56,007 bases of DNA from NCBI GenBank assembly GCA_000729835.1, contig JFHB01000199.1, positions 1 to 56,007 of the forward strand. The letters run 5' to 3'. Shown here piece after piece: positions 35,750 through 45,874 of this stretch. Position 1 is the first letter of the stretch, and each line of letters starts with the position of its first letter. Made by a program: the position numbers and the translations under genes. The stretch comes from Atkinsonella hypoxylon (Eukaryota; Ascomycota; Sordariomycetes; Hypocreales; Clavicipitaceae). The notes beneath the pieces are model-generated. The model searched no databases. It was not told the DNA's origin and saw nothing but the letters and a program-made list of their open reading frames with translations.

Positions 35750-37263
35750 TTGCGTTAAGCATCAAAGGAGCTGCGAAGCATAGGCATTCGAGGTTTCTTT
35801 GACAGGCTGGATTCCATCAATTGATGCAAATCAAGGCAGATGTAATAGTGTGGCAAACACAGTCCCCGTGGCCGAATCCCCAAGATCCTTTATATCATCA
35901 CTGACAAAATGGACGCGAGTTTCTTGAAGTCTCACACGAGCAATATTTTCATGTCTGTTGATATGCGTGGTCACGATCTATTAGAGCTTCTTCACATACG
36001 ACGACTGAACGGAGGTGGGATTGAAAACTGAATCAATATAGGTAAAAAGTTTACACTTGCTACCTCTGTGTTCCTCTATTGGGTAGGGCACGAAGCGACC
36101 GCTAGCATCGAGGACGCAAGCCGCATCTTTCATAACCGCGCGGGTAACGTCGATGGCTGAAACCTGATGCCATGGTATGCCATGGAGTCAGCATAGAGCT
36201 GGTCCGTGATAAACCAATGTATGGCGTGGATCGAAGTACCACAAGAGCACAACATACTCGGTCAAGCTCAGCCTGGCAATGTAATTCTTAGCCGTGGGCA
36301 ATACCTCGATCACAAGATTGGGTATGTTTGAGCCGGAAAAGCGGTGCCAGGTCTTGGATCGTTGGCCTCAACTCCGAGAATCATCATGGCTGCATACTTC
36401 GCTGACCGTCAATATTTATGCGCTAGAATATGTTGCAGCTGAGACAGAGACAAGAACGCAAAATACTGGCATGATTCGTCGTTGCCGAGAGTACTGTCAG
36501 TGGCGATTGTGGCGATTGAGAGGAACCTGGCGTGTCTGGGAAGGGCCTGCAGGGACGAAGTTCTGAGTGTGCTGGGAGTCGCTTCTGATTGAGACGGTGT
36601 GCTTGCGCATCCTTAAATAAAGGTTTCTGTGGGAGCCATGCCTCTTTGGCTTCCCATGTGGCAAAATAGTTGCTGGCAATTGATTTGAAGAAGTTATTGT
36701 TGCAAAGCTTGCAGAAACAGAACATGGTGTTTCCTAACTTGCACGGCGGCAATGCAGAAAAGCAGGTAGATGAATGCAAGAGCATTGGGTGAGCACATCA
36801 AGACATATAGAATCATGTAATGACTGGTCGTACTATACAGCACATTCAGTAGTTATGACAGACCAACGTGAGATTACTTGTGAGGCTTTTTAAGGCGTAG
36901 CTGACAGTGTCTTGATGGCATTCGTCCGGTAGATAAAGAGGCGCTTTTCTTACCACGACGGTTAAAATCAAGAGGTGAGTGACATTGTGGCTTGTGCTGA
37001 TTGTCATGAGGATGTTGTAGCCATAGCTGAGATTTTTATGCATATCCTATGACAAGGCCCCTTCTGACAACCGAACTTATCGGCATCCCAGGCGCAGGAA
37101 AGCGTTTGAATAAGCTGCTGAGTTTAGTCAATAATACTCACACTAACAACACTGTGAGGATTTCAAACATGTCTAGCATATATAAATCTGCATCACCGCT
37201 GGCTATTAGGTTGTGGAAAGGCCCTGCTGAGATCTGAGATGAGATAGCTGCCACGAAAGTCAT
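35750..37263 (-). pseudogene. Probable gene relic, multi-pass membrane protein
   Basis: Reading the minus strand from an ATG at 37263, a first exon of about 41 codons (ending FEILTVLLV, donor GTGAGT) joins across about 113 bp to an acceptor AATCTCAG and a second exon with YGYNILM and hydrophobic VTHLLILTVV. Further down, a hydrophobic stretch CSPNALAFIYLLFCIAAVQ is open, but no donor/acceptor pair connects it in frame. Below that, separate open pieces carry LTEYVVLLWYFDPRH (about 36,300-36,220) and RAVMKDAACVLDASGRFVPY (about 36,150-36,080). The mixture of splice-like junctions and broken frames suggests one or two decayed genes. I cannot name a family, and an intact gene with unusual introns is not excluded. 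Confidence 0.3.
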
Positions 37264-37791
37264 GTTGATGGACAAAGGTCTTGCAAGTTCTTTATAGATG
37301 CTATAGTAAATGGATTTTCCTAATGCAACAGGCTTTCTGCTACAGTACTCGTTATCTCTTTACACACCAGAATTTCAGCGTCTATTTTCTGTACCTTAAG
37401 GTACTCAACACTAAAATCACAATTTCGTATCATAATCACAAATTCAATGGGTAATAGCCAGATAATTTAAATACGAAGTATCTAATCAAATTTAACAGAA
37501 GATCACCGTCTATACGAGATACTCTGATTTCAAAAATAGAAAAAGGGAGCTACGCTTCTCCCTCTGGCCCTCGCTTTCGTTGATGACGAATACTCAGGCA
37601 AAAGTTCCGCTCTCACTGACAAGTCCTAGAAGAGACTGCCACTCGCAAGGCACCGTCGGCTGAGGATAATCGCACGATTTAGCAGTAGGACTTTTGCACA
37701 TTATTTCGTCTATAATTTCGATGTCAAGTTGCCCATTATATAGGATTTTGGTGGGATAATCTGCCTCGAAGTTCCTGACATATATGCACAT

Positions 37792-38098
37792 CCGCTTTTC
37801 AATTATACTTGTCCGAGGTCCGAACTATAAGACCATATTGCATATCGTTTCTTTTTCCCTCCACCGTATCTCTGTAATATGCATAATGAAAAACTTTCAC
37901 ACACTTTAGCTTTCAAATACACGTGTATGGAGAAACTATCCGCTTTTCAGTTATACTTGTCCGAGGTCCGAACTATAAGACCATATTGCATACCGTTTCT
38001 TTTTCCCTCCGTCGTACCTCTATAATATGCATAATGAAAAACTTTCACGCACTTTAACTTTCAAATACACATGCATGGAGCAACTGCCCGCTTTTCAC
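37792..38098. repeat. 148-bp tandem duplication with transition-only decay
   Basis: Two head-to-tail copies (37792-37939 and 37940-38087) start with CCGCTTTTCA, and a third partial start lies at 38088. The copies differ at about a dozen sites, of which all but one or two are C/T or G/A. This lies about 250 bp upstream of the trypsin-like gene, on the same AT-rich stretch. Confidence 0.9.
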
Positions 38099-38351
38099 TT
38101 TGACTCAACATTGAAACTCTAAAGTTAACAAACTAGAGACCAGTATAAAGTTCCCTCGTCCCCAACAAACCATGCGTTTCTCTTCTGACTCACAAAATTC
38201 CATGCATCTACGTATACCTCTCATCAACTACGACCACTCTTACGCTCTGCACCAGTGACAGCAACACCAGATATACAGTATCTACAACACTCGCAACCAA
38301 GCAAACATCGAAAGCCTCACAGACTACCACCTCACCGTCAAAAAAAAAGCC

Positions 38352-39242
38352 ATGCTTCATCTAAGAACTCTGTGGACCATCTTGGCGGCCATCTCGCCGG
38401 CCACAGCCCTTATCGGAGGCAACCCAGTCTCCTCCAGCAAATACCCCTACATCGTCAGCCTCTACAACACCACTCACCCGCGTCCAACATGCACGGGGGT
38501 CCTTCTCCGCAAGGACGTCGTCCTCACCGCAGCCAGCTGCGTGCACTGGGCCAACGCAAGCGACGGGCGCATCGCCATCGGCCACCGGCCCAACGGCACA
38601 GACGCCCTCGTGTACCCCTGGGACAGATTCACATACCCAGGCAGCTACAACCACGTAAACCACAAGCACGACATTGCCATCATTACATTCCACGGCAAGC
38701 ACAACGTCACCCAGTTCGCCAACCTCTCCCACCGCGCCGTCCACCGAGGCGACAACGTCACCATGGTCGGGTACGGCCAAGACCTAGCAGCTGAGCACGT
38801 CTTTTCCCTTCGAGAAGTCACCGTTCCTACCATCGATAAATACACTTGCCAGAAGCAGATGCGTGGCCGGGTCAAGGTCTATGACGACAAATTATGCGCA
38901 TCCGGCTGCCCTGATATCCGGATAGGCACGTCCCTCGAGGGAGATACCGGCGGCCCGGTCCTGTGGAACAACACTCTGGTGGGAATCATATCTGTGGGGG
39001 GCACCGGTCAAAAGTCGCTGGATTGCTCCCCTCGCACGTTTACCAACATGCGCTCGCATGTCACTTTTGTAGGACAATTTTTCGAGAGGTCGGGGGAGGC
39101 CACGAGACGCGGGAGCGGATCTGCGTATGGGAGCCGTGGGCGCAAGATGAGGATGGCGAAGACGAAGAGCAACGAGGGACTGGAGGACGAAGTTGGCGAC
39201 AGTCGGCCGGAAACGGAAGAATGGGACTTTGTCTGGGGGTGA
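38352..39242 (+). CDS. Secreted trypsin-fold pseudoprotease (S1 family), 296 aa
   Basis: Chymotrypsin-fold S1 family protein with a signal peptide (about residues 1-19, cleavage after PATA), followed directly by LIGGNPVSSSKYPYIVSL, the mature N-terminus of trypsins, without a propeptide. Catalytic positions: the usual TAAHC is TAASC (His to Ser62), Asp107 is kept in KHDIAI, and GDSGGP is GDTGGP (Ser to Thr199). The specificity pocket Asp, six residues before the serine, is Thr193, and the neighbouring cysteine is Leu195. Two of three triad residues are therefore lost and hydrolysis is unlikely. Several N-glycosylation sequons (N39, N68, N81, N118, N124, N135) support secretion. A basic, disordered tail of about 50 residues follows the domain. 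A role as a binding or decoy protein is inference only. Confidence 0.9.
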   Translation: MLHLRTLWTILAAISPATALIGGNPVSSSKYPYIVSLYNTTHPRPTCTGVLLRKDVVLTAASCVHWANASDGRIAIGHRPNGTDALVYPWDRFTYPGSYNHVNHKHDIAIITFHGKHNVTQFANLSHRAVHRGDNVTMVGYGQDLAAEHVFSLREVTVPTIDKYTCQKQMRGRVKVYDDKLCASGCPDIRIGTSLEGDTGGPVLWNNTLVGIISVGGTGQKSLDCSPRTFTNMRSHVTFVGQFFERSGEATRRGSGSAYGSRGRKMRMAKTKSNEGLEDEVGDSRPETEEWDFVWG

Positions 39243-39942
39243 AGCGCTTGGGGCCCTGTGCGGGATGCGGGAACTAGTGTGGGAATCTTATGTACGGGAG
39301 TTGGGTTGTTGGTCTGAAGCGTCTTTGATGAGTTTGCTTGGCTCTAAGTGGTGGGAGCACGGCGAGAAATCGTCTTTGCTTATTTTGAACTAAATTGAGA
39401 TTTAAAAAAAAAGAAAAAGAAAAAGAAAAAAATTGGTGTCCTGGACTGCGATGAATTTTTGAATCCAATCATGTCGTCCCTATCGATGCGGCCCGAAGAT
39501 GCATCAACACCATCTCCCCCACCCAGATCTATCCCCAGTCCCCATCGTCACGACTTCACGATCGCGTTGATTCGCCCAGTCGTCGTCTTGCATGTGCAAC
39601 ACCCAAGGCATCACAGACGCCTTTTTGGGTATCTCCACTATGGGCCACAGCCAACCGGAGCATCACGTTCCCTCCCGCTGCATCTAATCTAATCCTGTCA
39701 TGCGCCATTCACAGGGAAGACAATAGCAATTCAACGCACAGACAATGCGGGCATATTCTCCGAACTACCGTAAATAGCAACCCTGCCCACGAAGTGCATC
39801 CTCGAGCTAAAAGAGGAATTTTACCCTTCTTTAAATATACATCCTTTTTAAGAAAAAGAAGTCCTTCCAGTTAACCGTGGTATAAAAACCCTCGTCCAAC
39901 ACCACCCATACTTCATCACCAACACACTCGCATGCCATCATC
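39243..39942. other. Intergenic with promoter of the next gene
   Basis: 700 bp between two plus-strand genes. It holds an A-rich AAAGAAAAAG tract (39401-39430) just after the trypsin-like gene and a TATA box at 39881 near its right end. No gene is seen. Confidence 0.6.
39881..39888 (+). promoter_or_regulatory. TATA box, TATAAAAA
   Basis: A consensus TATA element 62 bp before the chosen ATG at 39943, followed by a CA-rich leader (ACACCACCCATAC) typical of fungal 5' UTRs. It limits the 5' UTR to a few tens of bases and so argues against a further upstream coding exon. Confidence 0.6.
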
Positions 39943-41029
39943 ATGCCCCATACAGCCGTACCAGAACCAACGATACGCAATCTCTCGCCACCTCGCTCCG
40001 GCACCCTCCCGCTCGCCAAGCGAACCAACGCCGACTGCGGCGAAGCTCACCACAGCTGTAAACTCACCCAAACCCGCATTCCCCTCAACCACAAAGCCTT
40101 CCCCATTAACGCAAATCTCAACAGGCCTCGACGTTCAACAGCCCAACTCATGCTGCGACAACCAAAGCTACTGCTACATCAACGGCCAAAACGAGGCCCG
40201 CTGCTGCCCGATCGGCTCCAACTGCGTCGCCGACTCTCCCTGCAGCAGCAACGCCTACTACTGCACCATCACCACCGCTTTCCCTCCCACAGGCACCGCC
40301 AGCGCAGCCCACGCCATCTCAACCACCCAGCAGGGCTGCTGCAACCGCAAGTGTCCCCAGACAAGCTACTTCCTGTGTCCGCCAGACCTGGGCGGGAAGT
40401 GCTGCCCCTTCGGAGCGCAGTGCCAAGCCGACGGGAACTGCATCCAGCAAAGAACACCAGCGACATCCTCCAGGGCGTCGTCCACGTGCTCCGCCGCCGA
40501 AAGCGGAACTTGCCTGAGCTCGGTCACGAGCGAAGTTCAAGTCACTGAATCCCAAGACTTGTCCATTGAAGCCAAGGCTGGCATCGGGGTTGGTGTAGCA
40601 GTAGCGGTGGCCATCGTGCTCGGGCTAGGCTGGTTCTTGCTAAGAATGAAAAGAGGAATGGGATGGAAGCGCAAGAAATACGATGCAAGTAACCGCGCGG
40701 AGTTAACAGGGTCTGTAGTCCCGGTTGGGCCCCAGAATCAGACAGCAGGCGCGCAAGTTGGTGCTTCCGAAGCCGATCATGGAATGCCGCAGTGTCCCAT
40801 GAACCATACCATACCCGTGGAGATAGCCTCTGAGGAGACAAAGCCGGCGATAATGAAGCGAGCATATCCCCAGTGGCAAGCAATACAGGTGGAATCTCCT
40901 GCAGGCGTGTACGAGCTCGAAGGCTCGGAAGCCATCCCAGCAGAGCGACACGCACCACCGCCTACATCACAGCCTCCTCTTCCTACCATACTAGAGTCCG
41001 ATCCCGCTGATAGTAAAGAGAAGTCCTAG
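39943..41029 (+). CDS. Cys-rich single-pass membrane protein, 339 aa
   Basis: Exon 1 is 39943-40057 and exon 2 is 40125-41029; the 67-bp intron (GTAAAC to TCAACAG) joins AHHSC to LDVQQPNSCCDN, giving 340 codons in frame. The junction restores a regular cysteine array: CGEAHHSC, then CCDNQSYCYI, CCPIGSNC, a Ser/Thr/Pro linker, CCNRKCP, then CCPFGAQC. This pattern resembles fungal cell-surface proteins of unknown function. A transmembrane helix (AGIGVGVAVAVAIVLGLGWFLL) is followed by a basic stop-transfer stretch (RMKRGMGWKRKK) and a cytoplasmic tail of about 120 residues, suggesting a sensor or anchor. No signal peptide is visible at the N-terminus. Starting at the ATG at 39932 in the other frame would skip the intron but lose the first cysteine pair. 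Confidence 0.75.
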
Positions 41030-41355
41030 TTGTCAAACATAATGTATCATTACTGTAACGACGAGACCTATTGACTAATGAGTTTAACGCCTTGACCTAT
41101 TCGTACACGATATTTCGTAATAAACCGTAAAAAGAGCACATTCGGCGCGCCATGAATCCAAACTAAATACTTTTTGCAGTCTTTTAACTCCTTGCAGACT
41201 CCGTCCAGCGCCGAGAAAAAGTTGAAAAAAAAAGAAAAGAAAATTCACAACCCGATAGTGTCAAGGAAAAACGAAGGGAAACACAAGATCGGACTTGCGG
41301 GCCAGCCTGAGGCTCCAAGGGCACCTATCGCCATCAGCATCGGGTGATGTAGTCG
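41030..41355. other. Intergenic: convergent 3' ends
   Basis: 326 bp between the stop codons of the Cys-rich membrane protein gene and cdc14. It contains an A-rich run near 41226-41243. Nothing else was recognised. Confidence 0.6.
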
Positions 41356-42301
41356 TTAGCACAAGGCTCCGCCAAAGGGCGCACAGTTCTTGAGGTCCTT
41401 CACAAGATCCTCTACGTTGCTCAAGTGGCGACTGAGACGTTCCTGCTTCTCTTGAGTTGTGAGCGTCGGCACACCAGAGCTGTTGGTGCGTTTACGGCGG
41501 CCCTCGGCGTTGAAAGCGCCCACAAGCTTACTAGGGCTGCGCTGAAGCATAGCGGGCATCGAATCTCGTTGATCAGCTCGCGGTATGGACGGAGTTTCCG
41601 GCATCAGATAACAGTAGAGAAACTCAATGAGCTTCAGCTTGACCTCTCGTGAAGTGCTTCGCGACTTGAAGAGTGATGTCACCGTAAGAAGGCCATCTAG
41701 GCCTTCGAAAGTTCGCGTGTTACTTGGCGTGTCGATGAGAGCAACGACCAGAGTCAGAAGGGTTGCTGACTGAATGGCGGGACAGTTGTAAGGCTCGAGT
41801 AAGTCAAGAAGAAGCTGTGACAAACTGTCAGACGTCCAAAGTTCATGAAAGCGCGGAAATCTTGCTCTGAGTGTGGCCTACATTCATGTTCTGCTCCCTG
41901 GAAAACAACGTCTTGCTTGGTGGGTGCAGCAGCAAAACACCTTGAATGAGGTCCAAGGCGCTCAGTATGAGTAGATCATTCTGGCCGTCGCTGCCTTTGG
42001 CCATGAGTCGATCGAGGGTTCCAATTAGTCGCATCGCGACATTCCATTCGAATCCTTCCTGCAGTTTGAAGAATTCTCTGAATGCTGGGTCTTGTGAGAG
42101 CTCGCCAAGACCCTTTCTTGGCTGGCCCATTGTAGCGTCTCCATCGTCATCGACGTTTGCTTTTCCCTGGCGCTGAGCTGATTTGCCGTCTAACAGGCAA
42201 ATCTGAGCCAACAAACCCTCCACCTGCCGCAGGCCCTTGCGGACTTTGGGTCCGTCATAAGAGGATAGGTTGTCGAACGCGAGAGACAGAAGGGCTTCCA
42301 T
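41356..42301 (-). CDS. cdc14: Septation initiation network component Cdc14, 292 aa
   Basis: Homologue of fission-yeast SIN protein Cdc14, the partner of the Sid1 kinase at the spindle pole body in septation; it is not the Cdc14 phosphatase. Exon 1 is 42301-41882 and exon 2 is 41814-41356, joining QNMN to LLLDLLEPYNCP. The intron is 67 bp (GTAGGC to TCACAG), with both exons a multiple of three. The protein is an all-helical armadillo-like fold: SLAFDNLSSYDGPKVRKGLRQVEGLLAQI at the start, then LSALDLIQGVLLLHPPS and FEGLDGLLTVTSLFKSRS, which are typical of the family. The tail (SNVEDLVKDLK) is the conserved C-terminal helix. A nearer AG (after CTGACAG) would shift the frame. Confidence 0.88.
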
Positions 42302-44079
42302 TTTGGATCAGTCGTATTTTCAACTGAGGAAAAAAAAAAAAAAAAAAAAAGTGTCGATTTTCAGCGGACAGGACGGACCAAGGGGTTGCCCTATACACGG
42401 GGTCTCAAGCGTGTCAGGAGAAGTACAGAGCGCGCATAGAATCTGGAGATGCCGGGAGTATATCGAGCTGAACGTCCGAGGAGAGAGAGGACAAGGACCT
42501 AGCCCTCAAAGGTGGGAGGGAGCGCAAGGCGCAGGATGCTAAAACAGATGATCAAAATACAAATGCATCTGGTATAAAGAATATGGGATCTGGATCTGGC
42601 AAGCTAGAAATAAGGGGACCAAAGGCTTAAAAGCACCAATTTAACTTGTGGTAAGAAGATGCACTTTACTCCGTACGTTCTGCATAGAGACGAATTGTGG
42701 AGAAGGGGAGAAGGGTGCTGCGTCGCAAGGTGGTTTCCCCAGCAACGCCGCGCAGCCCCGCGCAGCCCAACCCGACCGACGTCAATGCACGATGCAAGAT
42801 ACAAGATGCAAATGCAAGCCGGCAAGTGTGACATAATGGGACTTTGGGAGCCACATTGACTCGTGGGCTCTAATGTCTCGTCGTGTTAAATTCTTTGCTG
42901 CCGTGATAGTCCAAGTATCAAGCAATTCTGTACCATCGGCGCAGCACTCAGCTCGAGGGAACAAGCTTACCTATTCTATTAGTGGCTTGTCGGTGCGTAA
43001 GAAGGGATTTGAGATTATTCTCCCGTGTCTCGGCCAAATCCGACTCTTCTGGCCTTTGTGTTTTTCTTTTTTCCTTTTTTTTTTTCTTTTTCTTTCTTTT
43101 TCTTTTACGTGGTGTTTTGAGCGACCTGTGCCCATGTCTAGCTCGCACGTGGTACGTACACTGGGGAGCAACCCGATTTTTGGTAACAGCTCTATAATAA
43201 ATTTAGAAGGTTTTGATTTTCGAACACCTTAAAGAGCTTCAGGAGAGCCTTTCCAAAGACATATTCATTCTTGGGAATCTACAGTATGTTACAAGCCCTT
43301 GTCTGGAAAAGAGTAGTGGGGGGTGGCGCGCAAAGGTAGTAGAGGTACAGAGGCACCTAGGCTAGCAAAATGGGCATGAGGATGATGATATTGAAAGCTC
43401 GTGTGTACATCCTTACCTAGCGCTGTCTCCAATCCCAGTGATTCTGCATCATCGTATACTCCAGGACCCATAGGAGAGGAGAGAGGTTCCTCAATGTGGC
43501 CGGCCAATCGGCTGTGGTGGCGACGAGTGAGACTTAGGCAGTTTAAACGGTACGTACCCAGGTACCAACCAAACTCAGTCAGTTATTCCGTAGTCATTGC
43601 TATATTTCTTGCTATTATTAGATCCCGCCCTGGTCGACAGACAAGCTGACTTGAGCCAGCCAAGTGTGGACATTTAATGCAGCCAGCTTTGCTCTCTCGG
43701 GGTGTTCATGTTTCCTCACCAAACCGGATTGCCTAATCAGTCCTGATCCGCGTTACGACCTACCTACACTACATACTAGGTACTTACCTACCAGATCTTC
43801 ATTGCGCACGCGACAAGGCTCCCATGGCCAGGCATCCACGACACTTCCTAGGATCGGGATTGGGACCCCAAGCCCATCCCATCCTCATCCTCATCCCGGC
43901 TACCCAAAACCCACATTATCACCAAACAAGGTCGCGCTCCAGCATCAAGGGACCCACTGCCAACCACACCCTCCTCCTCCACCTACCCGCACCGAACAAA
44001 AAGAAGCTCGTGCTTGTTTCCGTTTCCGTTTCCGAGGACAGACGGCCTGCTTTGCTTTGCTGCCTGCCTATCTGTCAAG
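42302..44079. promoter_or_regulatory. Divergent region between cdc14 and GGPP synthase
   Basis: 1.78 kb between two outward-facing genes. It contains an A-rich run (42330-42349) just before cdc14, a T/C-rich run (43061-43104), a CCTACCTACACTACATACTAGG tract (about 43760) of the kind common in promoters here, and a long CT/CA-rich leader before the GGPP synthase ATG. Short open frames here have no support. Confidence 0.55.
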
Positions 44080-45399
44080 ATGCCCTCCTCGGAACAGTTC
44101 CCAGCGCTAACCTCTCATAAGATGGCGGCCTCTACCATGAATCTGCCCAGTCCACCTATTCCTCCCCGACGATCCAGCACTGGCCTCGGAAGAAGCAACG
44201 GTGCTCCTGGATCCAACGCATTCGGCAACTTCAACAACGTCCAGACCTTGCAGACCTTGAACCAAATTTCGACACAGCCCGCCGCCCCGCTCCCTCACGC
44301 TCTCAGCCCCGTCGTCGAACGCAGCCTCTTCGGCACGCAAGCGACGACAAGCTTCCCAGACCAGACTGCGCGCGCGATTCCCACGAATTACACGAATTAC
44401 ACGACGTCCATCGCTAGTGCAATCATGCATCAGCAGCATGGTTCGTCACAGCCGCCCGATCCCAGGAGATACGAGCACGAGGATCTCAACTACACGCAAC
44501 GGCGCTCCTGGACCGAGGACAAGGAAAAGGTGGTTCGCGCACCCTTCGACTACGTGGCCAGTCATCCGGGCAAGGATTTTCGCTCCCAGCTCATTACTTC
44601 CTTTAATGCCTTTCTCCAAGTGCCCCCCAGTCGCTTGGCCATCATCACCAAAGCAGTGGGCATGCTCCACGAGTCCTCTCTCCTCGTAGACGACGTCCAG
44701 GACTCCTCCGAACTACGGCGGGGCTTCCCCGTCGCCCACAACATCTTTGGCGTGCCCCAGACCATCAATTCGGCAAATTACATATACTTTGTCGCCTTGC
44801 AGGAGCTGCAGAAGCTCAACAATCCCCAAATCATCAGCGTCTTCGCCGATGAGCTCGTCAATCTCCACCGCGGCCAAGGCATGGATCTCTTCTGGCGCGA
44901 CACCCTCACTTGTCCCACCGAGGACGACTACCTCGAAATGGTAGGCAACAAGACCGGCGGCCTCTTTCGTCTCGGCATCAAGCTCATGCAGGCCGAGTCG
45001 GCCGCCATGGTGGACTGCGTGCCGCTCGTCAACCTCATCGGCCTCATCTTCCAAATCCGCGACGACTACATGAACCTGTCGTCCAGAGAGTACAGCGACA
45101 ACAAGGGTCTCTGCGAAGACCTCACAGAGGGCAAATTCTCCTTCCCTATTATTCACAGCATTCGCGCCAACCCAAGCAACATGCAGCTCATCAACATACT
45201 CAAACAGAAGACGTCCGACGTCCAAGTGAAGCGCTACGCAGTAGCATACATGGAAAGGATGGGCAGCTTTGAATACACAAAGTCTGTCATTACCATCCTC
45301 ATAGCACGCGCTAGAACGATGGCGCATGACATGGATGGCGGCAGTGGGAAAGCCGATGGCGTACAAAAGATTCTCGACAGAATGGTCGTTTCCAAGTGA
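44080..45399 (+). CDS. ggs1: Geranylgeranyl diphosphate synthase, 439 aa
   Basis: Prenyltransferase that extends farnesyl diphosphate to C20 geranylgeranyl diphosphate, for protein prenylation and as carotenoid/diterpene precursor. It is a single exon. The first aspartate-rich motif is DDVQD (204-208) in LLVDDVQDSSELRRG, and the second is DDYMN (328-332), the DDxxN form usual in fungal GGPP synthases. The product-length region before the first motif (MLHESSLLV) has no bulky blocking aromatic. About 150 N-terminal residues are Ser/Pro/Asn-rich and outside the fold, as in many ascomycete enzymes. The frame is open back to 44014, but the first ATG in it is at 44080. No terpene cyclase lies nearby, so I read it as the housekeeping copy. 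Confidence 0.95.
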   Translation: MPSSEQFPALTSHKMAASTMNLPSPPIPPRRSSTGLGRSNGAPGSNAFGNFNNVQTLQTLNQISTQPAAPLPHALSPVVERSLFGTQATTSFPDQTARAIPTNYTNYTTSIASAIMHQQHGSSQPPDPRRYEHEDLNYTQRRSWTEDKEKVVRAPFDYVASHPGKDFRSQLITSFNAFLQVPPSRLAIITKAVGMLHESSLLVDDVQDSSELRRGFPVAHNIFGVPQTINSANYIYFVALQELQKLNNPQIISVFADELVNLHRGQGMDLFWRDTLTCPTEDDYLEMVGNKTGGLFRLGIKLMQAESAAMVDCVPLVNLIGLIFQIRDDYMNLSSREYSDNKGLCEDLTEGKFSFPIIHSIRANPSNMQLINILKQKTSDVQVKRYAVAYMERMGSFEYTKSVITILIARARTMAHDMDGGSGKADGVQKILDRMVVSK

Positions 45400-45874
45400 A
45401 GCCCCCATCTTGGTTCTCTTCCTGCAGCCACTCCTTTCTTTTTTTTTTTTTTTTTTGGCTTTTCATCTGCGTTGTGCTATTCACGGGCAGTGGCCATCTG
45501 ATTGATACCATTTCTATGAGCAGGAAAGGGGGGCGGGGCGTAGGGGCGCACTGATCTGTTTACATTTGAGGGGTATGGGACGTCCCAGATACTTACAGGT
45601 CTTTCATCGGCCTTTGCACAGCGATTGGCGTCGGCTCATGTTGTTTGTGTTGGCTATCGCGGCCATGGCATTTTAAGCGACTATATACCACAATGTAATC
45701 CTGACATACATTCTCATAGTTCGGAGGACCCGTACAGATATCTATGCACGTGTTGCATATTGATGATTGCTTAATAGGTTCATACCTTCCCACCCAATTC
45801 ACGTTGCATGTCCGCAATATCATGACTCGGGGCTCGTGTTACCTAGGGGAAAAGACGATTTGACTTCAAAGGCA
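45400..45874. other. Intergenic: convergent 3' ends
   Basis: 475 bp between the stops of the GGPP synthase and the peroxin gene, with a T18 run at about 45439-45456. No gene seen. Confidence 0.6.

Larger units (their letters stand above)
34922..38351. other. Gene-poor region with relics and tandem repeat
   Basis: 3.4 kb between the 6-phosphogluconolactonase and the trypsin-like gene. The first 700 bp look like 3' flank. About 35.75-37.26 kb carries fragmentary minus-strand coding signal (listed separately), and 37.79-38.1 kb carries a 148-bp tandem repeat. The rest is fairly AT-rich without an intact gene. Confidence 0.6.

Noticed and set aside
39932..41029. Unspliced reading of the Cys-rich gene from the ATG at 39932
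   Set aside because: It is open throughout, but it gives a Pro/Ser/Thr-rich N-terminus from what is clearly a GTAAAC-TCAACAG intron and loses the first cysteine pair.
44080..45399. GGPP synthase as part of a diterpene cluster
   Set aside because: No terpene cyclase, P450 or prenyltransferase surrounds it; the neighbours are cdc14 and a peroxin gene. It reads as the housekeeping enzyme and is 23 kb from the NRPS.
44713..45408. 231-codon minus-strand frame inside the GGPP synthase
   Set aside because: Antisense shadow of a strongly conserved enzyme, caused by codon bias.
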